Counted from the stretch's first letter, positions 1-6,671 are shown. The stretch is DNA of 16,206 nucleotides from Clostridiales bacterium (GCA_003523225.1 DPGK01000017.1:1-16206), one strand, 5' to 3'. Program-made: numbers and translations. Notes: generated by a model not told the origin, from the letters alone.

Positions 1-10
1 CCACCGGGCC
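1..10 (-). tRNA. Possible 5' end of a second tRNA gene, cut by the window edge
   Basis: The minus strand reads GGCCCGGTGG just after the CCA end and a 7-nt spacer of the tRNA-Val gene. This resembles the acceptor 5' strand plus positions 8-10 of clostridial tRNA-Glu or tRNA-Asp genes, so the tRNA-Val gene probably heads a tRNA cluster. Only ten bases are visible and the identity cannot be decided. Confidence 0.4.
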
Positions 11-17
11 AGATAAA

Positions 18-93
18 TGGTGGGAACAACAGGGCTCGAACCTGTGACCCCATGCTTGTAAGGCATGTGCTCTCCCAGCTGAGCTATGCTCCC
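18..93 (-). tRNA. tRNA-Val, anticodon UAC
   Basis: The minus strand folds as a complete cloverleaf of 76 nt including an encoded CCA end. The acceptor stem is GGGAGCA/TGTTCCC (one G-T pair), the D-arm GCTC-AGCTGGGA-GAGC, the anticodon stem CATGC/GCATG, and the T-arm ACAGG-TTCGAGC-CCTGT. The anticodon loop is CTTACAA, giving anticodon TAC, which reads valine GUA (and by wobble other GUN) codons. The variable loop is short (GGGTC), as expected for a class I tRNA. Confidence 0.97.
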
Positions 94-126
94 GCTCCCT
101 GCTCTTCCTTGCCGGCGACGTGTTAG

Positions 127-155
127 ATTATATCACAGTCTTGCCATTTTGTCAA
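127..155 (-). promoter_or_regulatory. Consensus sigma-A promoter of the tRNA operon
   Basis: On the minus strand TTGACA (150-155) is followed by a 17-bp spacer and TATAAT (127-132). A TG one base upstream of the -10 also gives an extended -10 element. Transcription would begin near 120, about 27 nt before the mature tRNA-Val 5' end at 93. A perfect -35/-10 pair with optimal spacing fits a highly expressed stable-RNA promoter. Confidence 0.9.
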
Positions 156-231
156 TACCTTTTTTTCGATTTTTTCAATTTTTTTATTTCAGATACGGAA
201 CGCACATTTCCCGGTACATGGCAAGTCTGCT

Positions 232-1032
232 CTACTTCACTGCCACCGCCGCGATGTGTATCTTTCCGCATCCGGTGCCCACCGGAGAATTCCAATCAAG
301 CCCACGTGGAAGCACTTCCCCTTCTTCAGCTCCGGCGACCGCGACGATCTTCATTCCGCAGCGTTCAAGCGCCGAGCGTATCTCCTCCATCGGATAGTAC
401 CTCTCCGACCACTCGTCGTCCGTACGGCTGTAAAGACCCGAGCCTGCCTCAGTCTCCTCAAACACCGTTACTCCGAAATCGCAGATGCCTGTGTCGGGAT
501 CAAAGTCATTCTGCCATGCGCAGAAGGTCTCGCGCCCGTCCTCTGTCACATCAGGGAAAAGGTACGCCAGCTCTCCGTAGTCATCCTCAAACCTTTTCCG
601 GGTATTTATATCAAATATGAACACACCGCCAGGAACAAGATAATTGTGCACACATGAAAAGCACTCGTCAAGGTCGCCGTCCTCTGTCAGGTGATTGACG
701 GAATCAAGACAGCACACCACAGCCCCCACCGTTCCGTAAAGCTCGAAGCTGCGCATATCCTGACAGAGGAGAAGCACGTTGCCGCCGCACCTCTCTCGTG
801 CTATTTCAAGCATTTCAGGCGAGGAATCCACCCCTGTCATATCAAAGCCGCGTGCGGCAAGCTCGCATGTCAGAGAACCTGTACCGCAGGCAAGATCAAG
901 CACCAGCTCCGGCTCGGCTCTGCCCGCGCCGAAGCGCGAAAGACCGTCAACGATAAAATCCGCCCATGCGGAATAGTCAATGTCCGAATTTACGGCGTCA
1001 TAGATTCCCGCCGCGCCGCAATAGCCGCTCAT
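232..1032 (-). CDS. Class I SAM-dependent methyltransferase, substrate unknown
   Basis: This 266-aa protein is a Rossmann-fold methyltransferase. Motif I (LDLACGTGS, residues 45-53) binds the S-adenosylmethionine methionine moiety, and the acidic residue after strand 2 (GVDSS, D69) should contact the ribose. The following regions (CQDMRSF, CLDSVNHL, LVPGGVFIFDIN) match the later strands of class I enzymes of the generic Methyltransf_25 type. No substrate-specific signature is visible. Its ATG overlaps the murC stop codon as ATGA (1029-1032), so it is translationally coupled to murC and probably co-transcribed. The association with cell-wall synthesis may be only operonic convenience. The stop codon is TAG and I see no clear terminator after it. 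Confidence 0.9.
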   Translation of the reverse strand: MSGYCGAAGIYDAVNSDIDYSAWADFIVDGLSRFGAGRAEPELVLDLACGTGSLTCELAARGFDMTGVDSSPEMLEIARERCGGNVLLLCQDMRSFELYGTVGAVVCCLDSVNHLTEDGDLDECFSCVHNYLVPGGVFIFDINTRKRFEDDYGELAYLFPDVTEDGRETFCAWQNDFDPDTGICDFGVTVFEETEAGSGLYSRTDDEWSERYYPMEEIRSALERCGMKIVAVAGAEEGEVLPRGLDWNSPVGTGCGKIHIAAVAVK

Positions 1033-2441
1033 TCCGGAAGCCCCAGCAGCGGGAAGAGCTTATAAATATCCCCCGCGCCCATAACGACCAGCGTGTCGTC
1101 CTCACGCAGCTCGTGTTTAAGCAGCTCCGCAATATTCTCAAAGCTGCCGCCATAGACCGCACTGCCGCCGTTCTTTTCGATCTCCGCCGCCAGCTTTTCT
1201 CCGCTCACGCCCATCGTATCAGTCTCCCGTGCGGCGTAAATATCGGCAACGATCACCCGGTCGGCGGCACACAGTGCGTCGGCAAAACCGTCAAACAGCT
1301 TTGCCGTGCGGCTGTATGTGTGTGACTGGAACACGCAGACAAGCCGCCCTCCGCACAAGCCGCGAAGCGCACCAAGAGTTGCCCTTATCTCGGTAGGGTG
1401 ATGACCGTAATCATCGTAGACCTCCACACCGCGGAAGCTGCCTTTCAGCTCCATACGGCGGTGAGCGCCGGTAAATCCGGCAAGTCCCGCTGCTACGCGT
1501 TCAGCGTCAAGACCGCATTCCGAAGCGGCAGCAAACGCCGCAAGCGCGTTGTAGATGTTGTGAGCACCGGGAACTTTAAGCTCAAGATGAGCCGCAAGCT
1601 CGCCTTTTTTCAGAACATCAAAAACGGCACGTCCCTTTTTCATTGTTATATTGGCGGCGGAATAATCTGCAGTGGGATTTCCGGTGGAAAAGGTCACGAC
1701 CCTTCCGGTGAAAAAGCGGGAGGCAAGCATTACGTTTTCGTCGTCGGCGTTCACAACGGCAACGCCCGCAGGACCCGTCAGCGACATGAAATTTGAAAAG
1801 GAACGTCGTATCTGCGCCATGCTTGAAAAATAATCGACGTGATCCATCTCAATATTGAGCACCACAGCGACCGTCGGATTGAAGTCAAGGAAGGAATCCA
1901 TATACTCGCACGCTTCGAAGATGAAATTCTCCTCCCCGCCGATGCGGTATGCTCCGCCCATTGCTGCAAGCTCGGCGCCCGAGACGACCGTAGGGTCGCC
2001 GCCAGCCTCCATAAACGCCAGAGCGCACATGGAGGTACAGGTGCTCTTTCCGTGCATCCCACACACTCCTATACGGTTGCGGTAGCCTGTCATAACATAT
2101 CCGAGGTAGTCCGCGCGAGAAATACAGGGGATGCCGCGCCGCTGTGCGTTTTGGTATTCCGGATTTTCAGGTGAGATCGCAACGGTGTAGACCACGGCGT
2201 CGTAATTCTCGACGTGCGCGGCATCGTGGGTGTAAAAAATTTCAATACCGCATTTTTCGAGACTGCGGGTAAGCTCAGTCTCCGTCCTGTCCGAGCCGCC
2301 GGTGCGGTAGCCGCGCAGGTGCGAGATGTGAGCAAGCGACGACATCGTGATGCCGCCTATACCTATGAAAAAAATGCTCTTGCAGCCGTCAAGCATTCTT
2401 TCTATCTTTTCTGATCCGTAATGTGTATTTGGTGTGGACAT
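1029..2441 (-). CDS. murC: UDP-N-acetylmuramate--L-alanine ligase MurC
   Basis: MurC adds L-alanine to UDP-MurNAc using ATP, the first amino acid addition of peptidoglycan stem-peptide synthesis in the cytoplasm. The 470-aa length is normal. The N-terminal UDP-binding domain carries GIGG (27-30). The central ATPase domain carries a P-loop GMHGKS (128-133), the Mur-ligase acidic region EACEY (176-180) and DHVDYF (200-205). The C-terminal domain carries YDDYGHHPTEI, typical of MurC. The P-loop differs from the commonest GTHGKT by Met for Thr and Ser for Thr; the essential Gly-Lys is kept. The start is set by an AAGGAGG ribosome site seven bases upstream. The downstream methyltransferase gene overlaps its stop, and spoVG is divergent. 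Confidence 0.96.
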   Translation of the reverse strand: MSTPNTHYGSEKIERMLDGCKSIFFIGIGGITMSSLAHISHLRGYRTGGSDRTETELTRSLEKCGIEIFYTHDAAHVENYDAVVYTVAISPENPEYQNAQRRGIPCISRADYLGYVMTGYRNRIGVCGMHGKSTCTSMCALAFMEAGGDPTVVSGAELAAMGGAYRIGGEENFIFEACEYMDSFLDFNPTVAVVLNIEMDHVDYFSSMAQIRRSFSNFMSLTGPAGVAVVNADDENVMLASRFFTGRVVTFSTGNPTADYSAANITMKKGRAVFDVLKKGELAAHLELKVPGAHNIYNALAAFAAASECGLDAERVAAGLAGFTGAHRRMELKGSFRGVEVYDDYGHHPTEIRATLGALRGLCGGRLVCVFQSHTYSRTAKLFDGFADALCAADRVIVADIYAARETDTMGVSGEKLAAEIEKNGGSAVYGGSFENIAELLKHELREDDTLVVMGAGDIYKLFPLLGLPE

Positions 2442-2551
2442 GGCTTGCGCCTCCTTGTGATTCGATAGTTATCCGTGCGCCAAAGAGCGCCGGATATTTG
2501 CTGCTGTCGACGGTCTTTCATCTAAATAATCACGAAAAATCCCCCGTTTGT

Positions 2552-2580
2552 TTGAATAACCGTCACAAACGTACTATATA
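2552..2580 (+). promoter_or_regulatory. Likely sigma-A promoter of spoVG
   Basis: TTGAAT (2552-2557), a 17-bp spacer and TATATA (2575-2580) form a credible housekeeping promoter; an overlapping TATACT lies at 2577-2582. Transcription would start near 2587 and leave a leader of about 120 nt before spoVG. In Bacillus subtilis spoVG is famous for sigma-H control, but I see no convincing sigma-H -35/-10 pair here. Confidence 0.6.
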
Positions 2581-2707
2581 CTAAAGGTGTAAGAAACAAA
2601 ATGGAATTCAGACTCGGAAATACCGACGGTCTCCGTTTTGACAAGTTCGCTTCCGACGCCGAGGATAAGCGGTCGGGCAATCAAGACATACGAAAGGAAA
2701 GCAAATC

Positions 2708-3013
2708 ATGGAAATCACTGACATTAAGGTAAGAAAGCTGTTTGACGACGGTCCGATGAAGGCGATCGTATCTGTAACCTTCGACAATGAGCTTGCGCTC
2801 CACGACGTCAAGGTAATCAACGCGCGTGACAGATATTTTATCGTCATGCCCAGCCGCAAAAACCCGGACGAAACTTACCGTGACATAGTTCATCCGATAA
2901 ACGCTCAGTTCAGAGGCAAGCTGGAGGACGCGGTGCTTGAGGCATATCATGCCGCAGTGGAAGCCGCAGAAACAGCTGAAGCCGAAGAAGCGGAAGCGGT
3001 AGTTGCGGAGTAA
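2708..3013 (+). CDS. spoVG: SpoVG family septation/RNA-binding regulator
   Basis: The 101-aa product matches SpoVG along its whole length: MEITDIKVRKL at the start, then KAIVSVTFDNELALHDVKVI, the strongly conserved FIVMPSRK region (residues 39-46), and DIVHPINAQFR. SpoVG is a small nucleic-acid-binding protein first described as affecting sporulation septation and later as a pleiotropic regulator. The last 20 or so residues are an acidic Ala/Glu-rich tail, a variable feature of the family. A GAAAGGAAA ribosome site lies upstream of the ATG. The gene stands alone, between its own promoter and a strong terminator, and is divergent from murC. Confidence 0.97.
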   Translation: MEITDIKVRKLFDDGPMKAIVSVTFDNELALHDVKVINARDRYFIVMPSRKNPDETYRDIVHPINAQFRGKLEDAVLEAYHAAVEAAETAEAEEAEAVVAE

Positions 3014-3045
3014 TCTTAGCTGTGCATTCGGGGCACATTCATAAT

Positions 3046-3086
3046 GAGGGGCTGTTGCGCTATCAGTGCAACAGCCCCTCGTTTTT
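3046..3086 (+). terminator. Rho-independent terminator after spoVG
   Basis: A perfect 13-bp stem (GAGGGGCTGTTGC, 3046-3058, with its complement 3068-3080) and a 9-nt loop are followed by GTTTTT. It lies 32 bp after the spoVG stop codon and insulates spoVG from the repeat block that follows. Confidence 0.93.
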
Positions 3087-3142
3087 CTGTTTCCGAAAAC
3101 TACCCGCTTAGTGGGTGGTTCCATAGAGGCGTTGCCGATGAG

Positions 3143-3264
3143 AGGCTCCCCTGTGTAATGCGAACTGGCGCCGAAGGCGCCTGAGGGGATGTTTTGGAGA
3201 CCATAGTGGACCATCCCTCCGTCACGGCATACGCCGTGCCACCTCCCTTTACACAAGGGAGGCT
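3143..3264. repeat. Pair of head-to-head palindromic intergenic repeats
   Basis: A plus-oriented unit (3143-3191) and a minus-oriented unit (3211-3264) face each other across a 19-bp gap. Read from its outer end, the minus-strand unit has hairpin 1 (CCTCCCTT/AAGGGAGG), then TGGC, hairpin 2 (ACGGC-GTAT-GCCGT), then a GACGGAGGGATGG tail. The plus-strand unit keeps GGCTCCCC, TGGC, hairpin 2 (GGCGCC-GAA-GGCGCC) and GAGGGGATG, but its first hairpin is degraded. The same architecture recurs at 7913-8722. ORFs crossing it are not credible genes. Confidence 0.8.
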
Positions 3265-3271
3265 GACGTAT

Positions 3272-3392
3272 CCCACAGCATTTGCGGCTGTGGGGCAAAT
3301 TTGCAAACGTCGGAAGTATCGACGGACTTTCAGCCCAGCCGGTAATATGCCTTTATAGGGCTACCGGCTTTATCGGTGGTTATGACTGAAAG
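3272..3392. other. Nested stem-loops in the intergenic region beyond the phosphoesterase stop
   Basis: One hairpin pairs CCCACAGC (3272-3279) with GCTGTGGG (3287-3294). A second, larger structure pairs CTTTCAG (3327-3333) with CTGAAAG (3386-3392) and, inside it, AGCCGGTA (3337-3344) with TACCGGCT (3362-3369). It lies 16 bp past the phosphoesterase stop on the minus strand. No U-tract follows on either strand, so simple Rho-independent termination is not demonstrated. It could be an mRNA 3'-end stabiliser or another dispersed repeat. Confidence 0.5.
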
Positions 3393-3407
3393 CCGCTGCC
3401 CTGAGCC

Positions 3408-3944
3408 TTAAAGCCTTGCGCAGGCGTGGGAACAGACTATTCCCTCCGGGCGCAGGTCTACCACACCGTAGCTGCGGCGGAAACCGGCGCCGGCAGTACC
3501 CGGATTGAACAGATAAAGCGGTTTCTCCGTGACTTCCCCGCCCAGCACCTCGCCCGCAGGCAGGTATTTTTCAAGCATTGTATGAGTGTGACCGAACATA
3601 AGCAGGTCTGCGCCCTTTGATGCGGCGTAAGCCGCCGCGCGCTCATAACCGCGCTTGACGTCAAAGCGGTGACCGTGCATTATCATTATCCGATACCCGC
3701 CAAGCTCAAAGGTCAGCTCGCTCGCAGGGGCGTCGCTGCGCGAACCGTAGGAATACATATAATCCTCAAAATTCCCCCTGACGCGCCATACCGGCAGGCT
3801 GCCCGTGTCAATAAACGAAAGATCCTCAATTCCGTCACCCAGATGCACCACCCCGGCAGTGTCGGGATCGGCAAAATGCGCCTCGGCTGCGCGCCTCAGC
3901 ATTTCGGTCCTGCCGTGTGAATCGGAAAACACAATAAGCTTCAT
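3408..3944 (-). CDS. YfcE/MJ0936-type metallophosphoesterase
   Basis: This 178-aa protein has the calcineurin-like metallophosphoesterase motifs in order: DSHG (D8, H10), GD (D37), GN (N58), MHGH (H90, H92) and GHTH (H119, H121), which together bind two metal ions. Length and order match the single-domain YfcE/MJ0936 family, members of which hydrolyse phosphodiesters; the natural substrate is generally unclear. It follows the lipid kinase gene on the same strand after only 18 bp, so the two are probably co-transcribed. The ribosome site is weak, suggesting dependence on upstream translation. A role in nucleotide or lipid-phosphate turnover would fit but is not shown. Confidence 0.92.
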   Translation of the reverse strand: MKLIVFSDSHGRTEMLRRAAEAHFADPDTAGVVHLGDGIEDLSFIDTGSLPVWRVRGNFEDYMYSYGSRSDAPASELTFELGGYRIMIMHGHRFDVKRGYERAAAYAASKGADLLMFGHTHTMLEKYLPAGEVLGGEVTEKPLYLFNPGTAGAGFRRSYGVVDLRPEGIVCSHACARL

Positions 3945-3962
3945 ATCAGTATTGAAAGCAGC

Positions 3963-4934
3963 TTAAACTCCCGCCGCCGACTTTGCCGCACAGTCAAGAG
4001 CGCTTCCGAATACCGCTCCGCGAGGCGCGGAAAACCGGAATCTGCCAGGCTCGACCTCAATTTCAAGACGCTCCATCTCGCTCACCTCACCGTCAATGCA
4101 GACAGCCTGAGTTTTGTCAAATTCAAACACCGCACGGCGGCAGCTGGTGTAGTCGCAAAGCTCCTCGATTCCCTTTTTGGCGGGCAGAGTGCCGTCCTTG
4201 TAGTATTTGACCAGCGAAACGAATTTCATCCGCGAAATGTTTTTTATTTTTATTATATTTACAAGACCGTCAGACAGCTCCGCCATAGGCAAAGCGTCAA
4301 AGCCTCCGCCGCAGTAAGGACCGTTTGCGATCGCGCAAAGCAAAAGGCTGTAATGCTCCGGCTTACCGCCGTCCACACTCAAAGTGAATGACACTCCCGG
4401 CTTACGCACCAGAGTCTTTATAAGACCGAATATGTAAGCTAACTTACCCGGTACCCACTGCTTGCGCTTTATGCGCGCCGTTTCCTTTACGACCTCGCAG
4501 TCAAAGCCTATGTTAATCATATTCGCGGAGTATCTTCCGTTATACTTCACCGCGTCAATGGGGATAACACTCCCGTTTATCTGTGCCTCAACGTCAAAAT
4601 AAAGCTCCTTCGGAGTGCAGCTGCAGCAGAAATCGTTGCCTGTTCCTATGGGAATAACGCCCACCTCAGCCCCTTCAACACGTGCCGCGCCGTCAAGCAC
4701 CTCGGAAATCGTACCGTCTCCTCCGCAGGCATAAAAACGGCATTTTTCACCTGAGAATCTGCCGCCCTCAGCGCTCTCGCGGAGTATGAACTCGGTGGCG
4801 TCACCGGGATTCCGGGTGGTGTATATGAAATGATCCGCCCCCAGTCTTTTGCATTCGGCTTCCAGCTTTGAGCAAAGCGGAGCAACCTCGTCACCCTTGC
4901 CGGCAGCGGGATTCAGTATAAACACATGCTTCAT
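3963..4934 (-). CDS. Diacylglycerol kinase family lipid kinase (DagK/YegS/BmrU type)
   Basis: The 323-aa product carries the diacylglycerol-kinase catalytic domain hallmarks: NPAAGKG (8-14), GGDGT (71-75) and PIGTGND (95-101), which form the nucleotide-binding site. The C-terminal half includes NIGFDCEV, PYCGGGFDALPMAELSDGLV and CIDGE, typical of the DagK/YegS beta-sandwich domain. Such enzymes phosphorylate diacylglycerol or related lipids at the inner membrane face, often recycling diacylglycerol from lipoteichoic-acid or envelope synthesis. It heads a two-gene operon with the phosphoesterase and has its own promoter at 5014-5042. MKHVFILNPAAGKG is a canonical N-terminus, so the start is secure despite a modest ribosome site. 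The exact lipid cannot be read from sequence. Confidence 0.93.
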   Translation of the reverse strand: MKHVFILNPAAGKGDEVAPLCSKLEAECKRLGADHFIYTTRNPGDATEFILRESAEGGRFSGEKCRFYACGGDGTISEVLDGAARVEGAEVGVIPIGTGNDFCCSCTPKELYFDVEAQINGSVIPIDAVKYNGRYSANMINIGFDCEVVKETARIKRKQWVPGKLAYIFGLIKTLVRKPGVSFTLSVDGGKPEHYSLLLCAIANGPYCGGGFDALPMAELSDGLVNIIKIKNISRMKFVSLVKYYKDGTLPAKKGIEELCDYTSCRRAVFEFDKTQAVCIDGEVSEMERLEIEVEPGRFRFSAPRGAVFGSALDCAAKSAAGV

Positions 4935-5013
4935 AAAACAGCCCCATACAACTTGATTTTCTCACGGCAGACCTTGTGCGTCCTCCGTAAGAAAAATAAT
5001 AATTCATCATTTT

Positions 5014-5042
5014 ATTATATCATTTTTGATTTGATTTGTCTA
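5014..5042 (-). promoter_or_regulatory. Sigma-A promoter of the lipid kinase-phosphoesterase operon
   Basis: On the minus strand TAGACA (5037-5042), a 17-bp spacer and TATAAT (5014-5019) form a strong housekeeping promoter. Transcription would start near 5007, giving a leader of about 70 nt before the ATG at 4934. Confidence 0.8.
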
Positions 5043-5147
5043 CCGCAAACGGACATTTTTCCGCAATAAATTTACTTATGGCAAATAATTTTATCGTATC
5101 AAAGCCATTTTTGCGCTCTGCACCTTTTTATCACGCTTACCCGCCAC

Positions 5148-5179
5148 GACGTAACCACTTTTACGTCCGGGCATATACT
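5148..5179 (+). promoter_or_regulatory. Candidate promoter region of the three-gene unknown cassette
   Basis: A small hairpin (GACGTAA 5148-5154 with TTACGTC 5161-5167) is followed by CATATACT (5172-5179). No good TTGACA-like -35 sits 17 bp upstream. The CATATACT element resembles the -10 of mother-cell sporulation sigma factors (sigma-E/K type), but the -35 side is not convincing, so regulation is only suggested. Confidence 0.25.
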
Positions 5180-5219
5180 GCTTATGAAGAATACCGCAAG
5201 GAAAGGTGTGCCCAGAATC

Positions 5220-5447
5220 ATGAAACTGGATAGGAATGCGCTGAAGCGTTTGCTCCTGCTGAGCGACACACAGCTGAAATTCATAATAGAAAGGCTCGCC
5301 GCCGAAGCCGGAGTTGATATATCGGGCATGGATCTCAGCCCGTCGGCTCTCGGAGAGCTGAGACGTGCCGTTGACAGCGCAAGCGACGAGGAGCTTGAAA
5401 AGCTCGCCGGCGAGCTTCTCGGAAGCATCGACGGCACGAATGCGTAA
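5220..5447 (+). CDS. Hypothetical small helical protein, first gene of an unknown cassette
   Basis: I do not recognise a functional family. The 75-aa product from ATG 5220 begins MKLDRNALKRLLLLSDTQL and is almost entirely predicted helix: a leucine-rich segment (9-28), a linker with Asp/Gly (31-40), and a second amphipathic helix rich in Leu/Glu (43-69). It is acidic and has no signal peptide or Cys. I chose ATG 5220 over 5184 because a GGAAAGGTG-like ribosome site lies 11 bp before 5220, while nothing suitable precedes 5184. The next gene starts 18 bp after its stop, indicating co-transcription. Small proteins of this look, paired with a longer partner ending in an ALKPYL motif, are familiar to me from clostridial genomes but remain uncharacterised. 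Confidence 0.75.
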   Translation: MKLDRNALKRLLLLSDTQLKFIIERLAAEAGVDISGMDLSPSALGELRRAVDSASDEELEKLAGELLGSIDGTNA

Positions 5448-5465
5448 GCATCGGAGGTGACGAAT

Positions 5466-5924
5466 ATGGCTGACGAAGGCACGTCAGGACTCGAAAACGC
5501 AATATCAAAGCTCATGTCAAATCCCACCCTGATGGCAGCCGTAAACGAGGCGGTCGCCGGTATGAAGACGCCGCAGTACGACAGCTCGCAGGGGAGCGGC
5601 AACAGTACGCCCGCCGAGGAAGCGGATGGCAAGGCTCCAGACCCGGAAAAGGATGAGAGCGCGAAAGCCGCTTCCGCCACGCCGGGCGGACTGCCCTTTG
5701 ACCCGTCGATGCTCGCGGCTTTTTCCTCGATGCTCGGCGGACTCAACATAGGTTCAGGCAGTCCGGGCAGACATGGCGGCTCCGGTGACGAGGAACGAAA
5801 AAGAAGATGCGCATTGCTGTCGGCGCTGAAGCCGTATCTTAATCCGCACCGGCGCGAAACAATTGATTACATGCTTGGGATCGACCGTCTGAGCGACGCC
5901 CTGCACACGGTAAAAAAGCCGTGA
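5466..5924 (+). CDS. Hypothetical protein with C-terminal LLSALKPYL motif
   Basis: The 152-aa product has a short helical N-terminus (GLENAISKLMSNPTLMAAVNEAV, residues 8-30), a disordered Gly/Ser/Pro/Glu-rich linker (35-78), a hydrophobic segment with FDPSMLAAFSSMLGGL (78-93), another Gly-rich stretch, and a basic helical C-terminus with RCALLSALKPYLNPHRRETIDYML (114-137). No catalytic motif or signal peptide is visible. The start is ATG 5466, preceded five bases away by GGAGGTGA; the in-frame GTG at 5457 lies within that ribosome site. It sits 18 bp after the 75-aa gene and 57 bp before the Cys-rich gene, so all three are probably one transcription unit. Pairing of short helical segments suggests a partner-binding or assembly role; this is inference. 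Confidence 0.8.
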   Translation: MADEGTSGLENAISKLMSNPTLMAAVNEAVAGMKTPQYDSSQGSGNSTPAEEADGKAPDPEKDESAKAASATPGGLPFDPSMLAAFSSMLGGLNIGSGSPGRHGGSGDEERKRRCALLSALKPYLNPHRRETIDYMLGIDRLSDALHTVKKP

Positions 5925-5981
5925 GAGATCGCCAGCGAAAGATCCCGGAACTTTCGGAAACAGGAAAGGACGGCACATAAA

Positions 5982-6602
5982 ATGTATTCAAGAAACGGTG
6001 ACAGACGAATACCTCCGGGAATATCAATTCCCGATAACTACGGCGGAAACGCCTTTTCTCAGCGCGGCGGAAACGATGACGCCGACAGGCGGGACGCCCG
6101 CGGAGAAGGACAAAACGACAGCGACGAACGTTGCGGAGAACGCTGCGGAACACGGTGCGATCCGCGCTGCAACGGCTCGCAGTGCAGAGACAAACGAACC
6201 TCACAGAGAGATGAATGCCGTAACTCTCAGTGCGAAGAAGGGGGCGAAATGTGCTGCTCCGGACAGCGCGGCGAGGACTGCGGCAATCGGCTCGGATCAA
6301 GGCGAGAGGAGCGCTGCGGCTCGGATCGCCGAGGCTCAGAGATAGATAACGACTGCGGACGCGCCGGATGCGGTCGTGAAGACAAGGGCGAACGCAGACA
6401 GGACGAAAGGCGCGAGGAAGAAGGCAGAGAGAAAAAGGACTGCGACCGTTCCTCCACTCCCGCCTGCCGCGACGGGTTCATGAGTATCAGTATCGGTGCT
6501 GAAGAGCTGCTTCTGCTCGGCGTAATGGCGCTGGTCTTTTTCAGCGGAGGCAGGCGTGACGACGAGCTTCTGATATGTCTTCTGCTGGTGCTTCTTATCT
6601 GA
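5982..6602 (+). CDS. Cys/Arg/Asp/Glu-rich protein with hydrophobic C-terminal tail
   Basis: The family is not recognised. The 206-aa product opens with a short conserved-looking patch (IPPGISIPDNYGGNAF, 10-25), followed by a very polar, charged, low-complexity region (26-165) with 15 of its 16 cysteines; C51, C55, C59 and C63 are spaced every four residues. The end has two hydrophobic stretches (172-188 and 194-206) split by SGGRRDDE, a tail type I have seen in small clostridial proteins of unknown role. There is no signal peptide. An AGGAAAGGA ribosome site lies 11 bp before the ATG. Third codon positions are GC-rich in this frame, supporting it over the overlapping open frames. A metal-binding, spore-layer or membrane-associated role is possible but unproven. 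Confidence 0.75.
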   Translation: MYSRNGDRRIPPGISIPDNYGGNAFSQRGGNDDADRRDARGEGQNDSDERCGERCGTRCDPRCNGSQCRDKRTSQRDECRNSQCEEGGEMCCSGQRGEDCGNRLGSRREERCGSDRRGSEIDNDCGRAGCGREDKGERRQDERREEEGREKKDCDRSSTPACRDGFMSISIGAEELLLLGVMALVFFSGGRRDDELLICLLLVLLI

Positions 6603-6632
6603 ACGGATGAGCGTGCTGTCAACCCAAAGCAA

Positions 6633-6671
6633 GTCTGCCGGGGCTTAAAACCTCCGGCAGACAATTGTTTC
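6633..6671 (+). terminator. Probable terminator of the three-gene cassette
   Basis: GTCTGCCGG (6633-6641) pairs with CCGGCAGAC (6654-6662) around a 12-nt loop, followed by AATTGTTT. The stem is strong but the U-tract is short. It lies 30 bp past the stop codon of the Cys-rich gene. Confidence 0.7.

Noticed and set aside
2681..3298. 205-aa minus-strand ORF opposite spoVG and the repeat block
   Set aside because: It is antisense to spoVG, runs through the terminator hairpin and palindromic repeats, and resembles no protein family.
3100..3306. 68-aa minus-strand ORF in the repeat pair
   Set aside because: The open frame is produced by GC-rich palindromic repeat sequence; the same artefact appears at 7735-8001 and 8272-8520.
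4935..5013. Riboswitch or leader peptide upstream of the lipid kinase gene
   Set aside because: The leader is only about 70 nt; it contains a stray GGAGG but no convincing short ORF in coupling position and no recognisable aptamer.
5839..6300. 153-aa minus-strand ORF opposite the cassette
   Set aside because: It is Arg/Cys-rich shadow translation of the reverse strand with no ribosome site, crossing the end of one real gene and the start of another.
5998..6345. 115-aa plus-strand ORF overlapping the Cys-rich gene in another frame
   Set aside because: It has no ribosome site, its third positions are less GC-biased, and the 206-aa frame has a clear ribosome site, covers the whole interval and ends just before a terminator.
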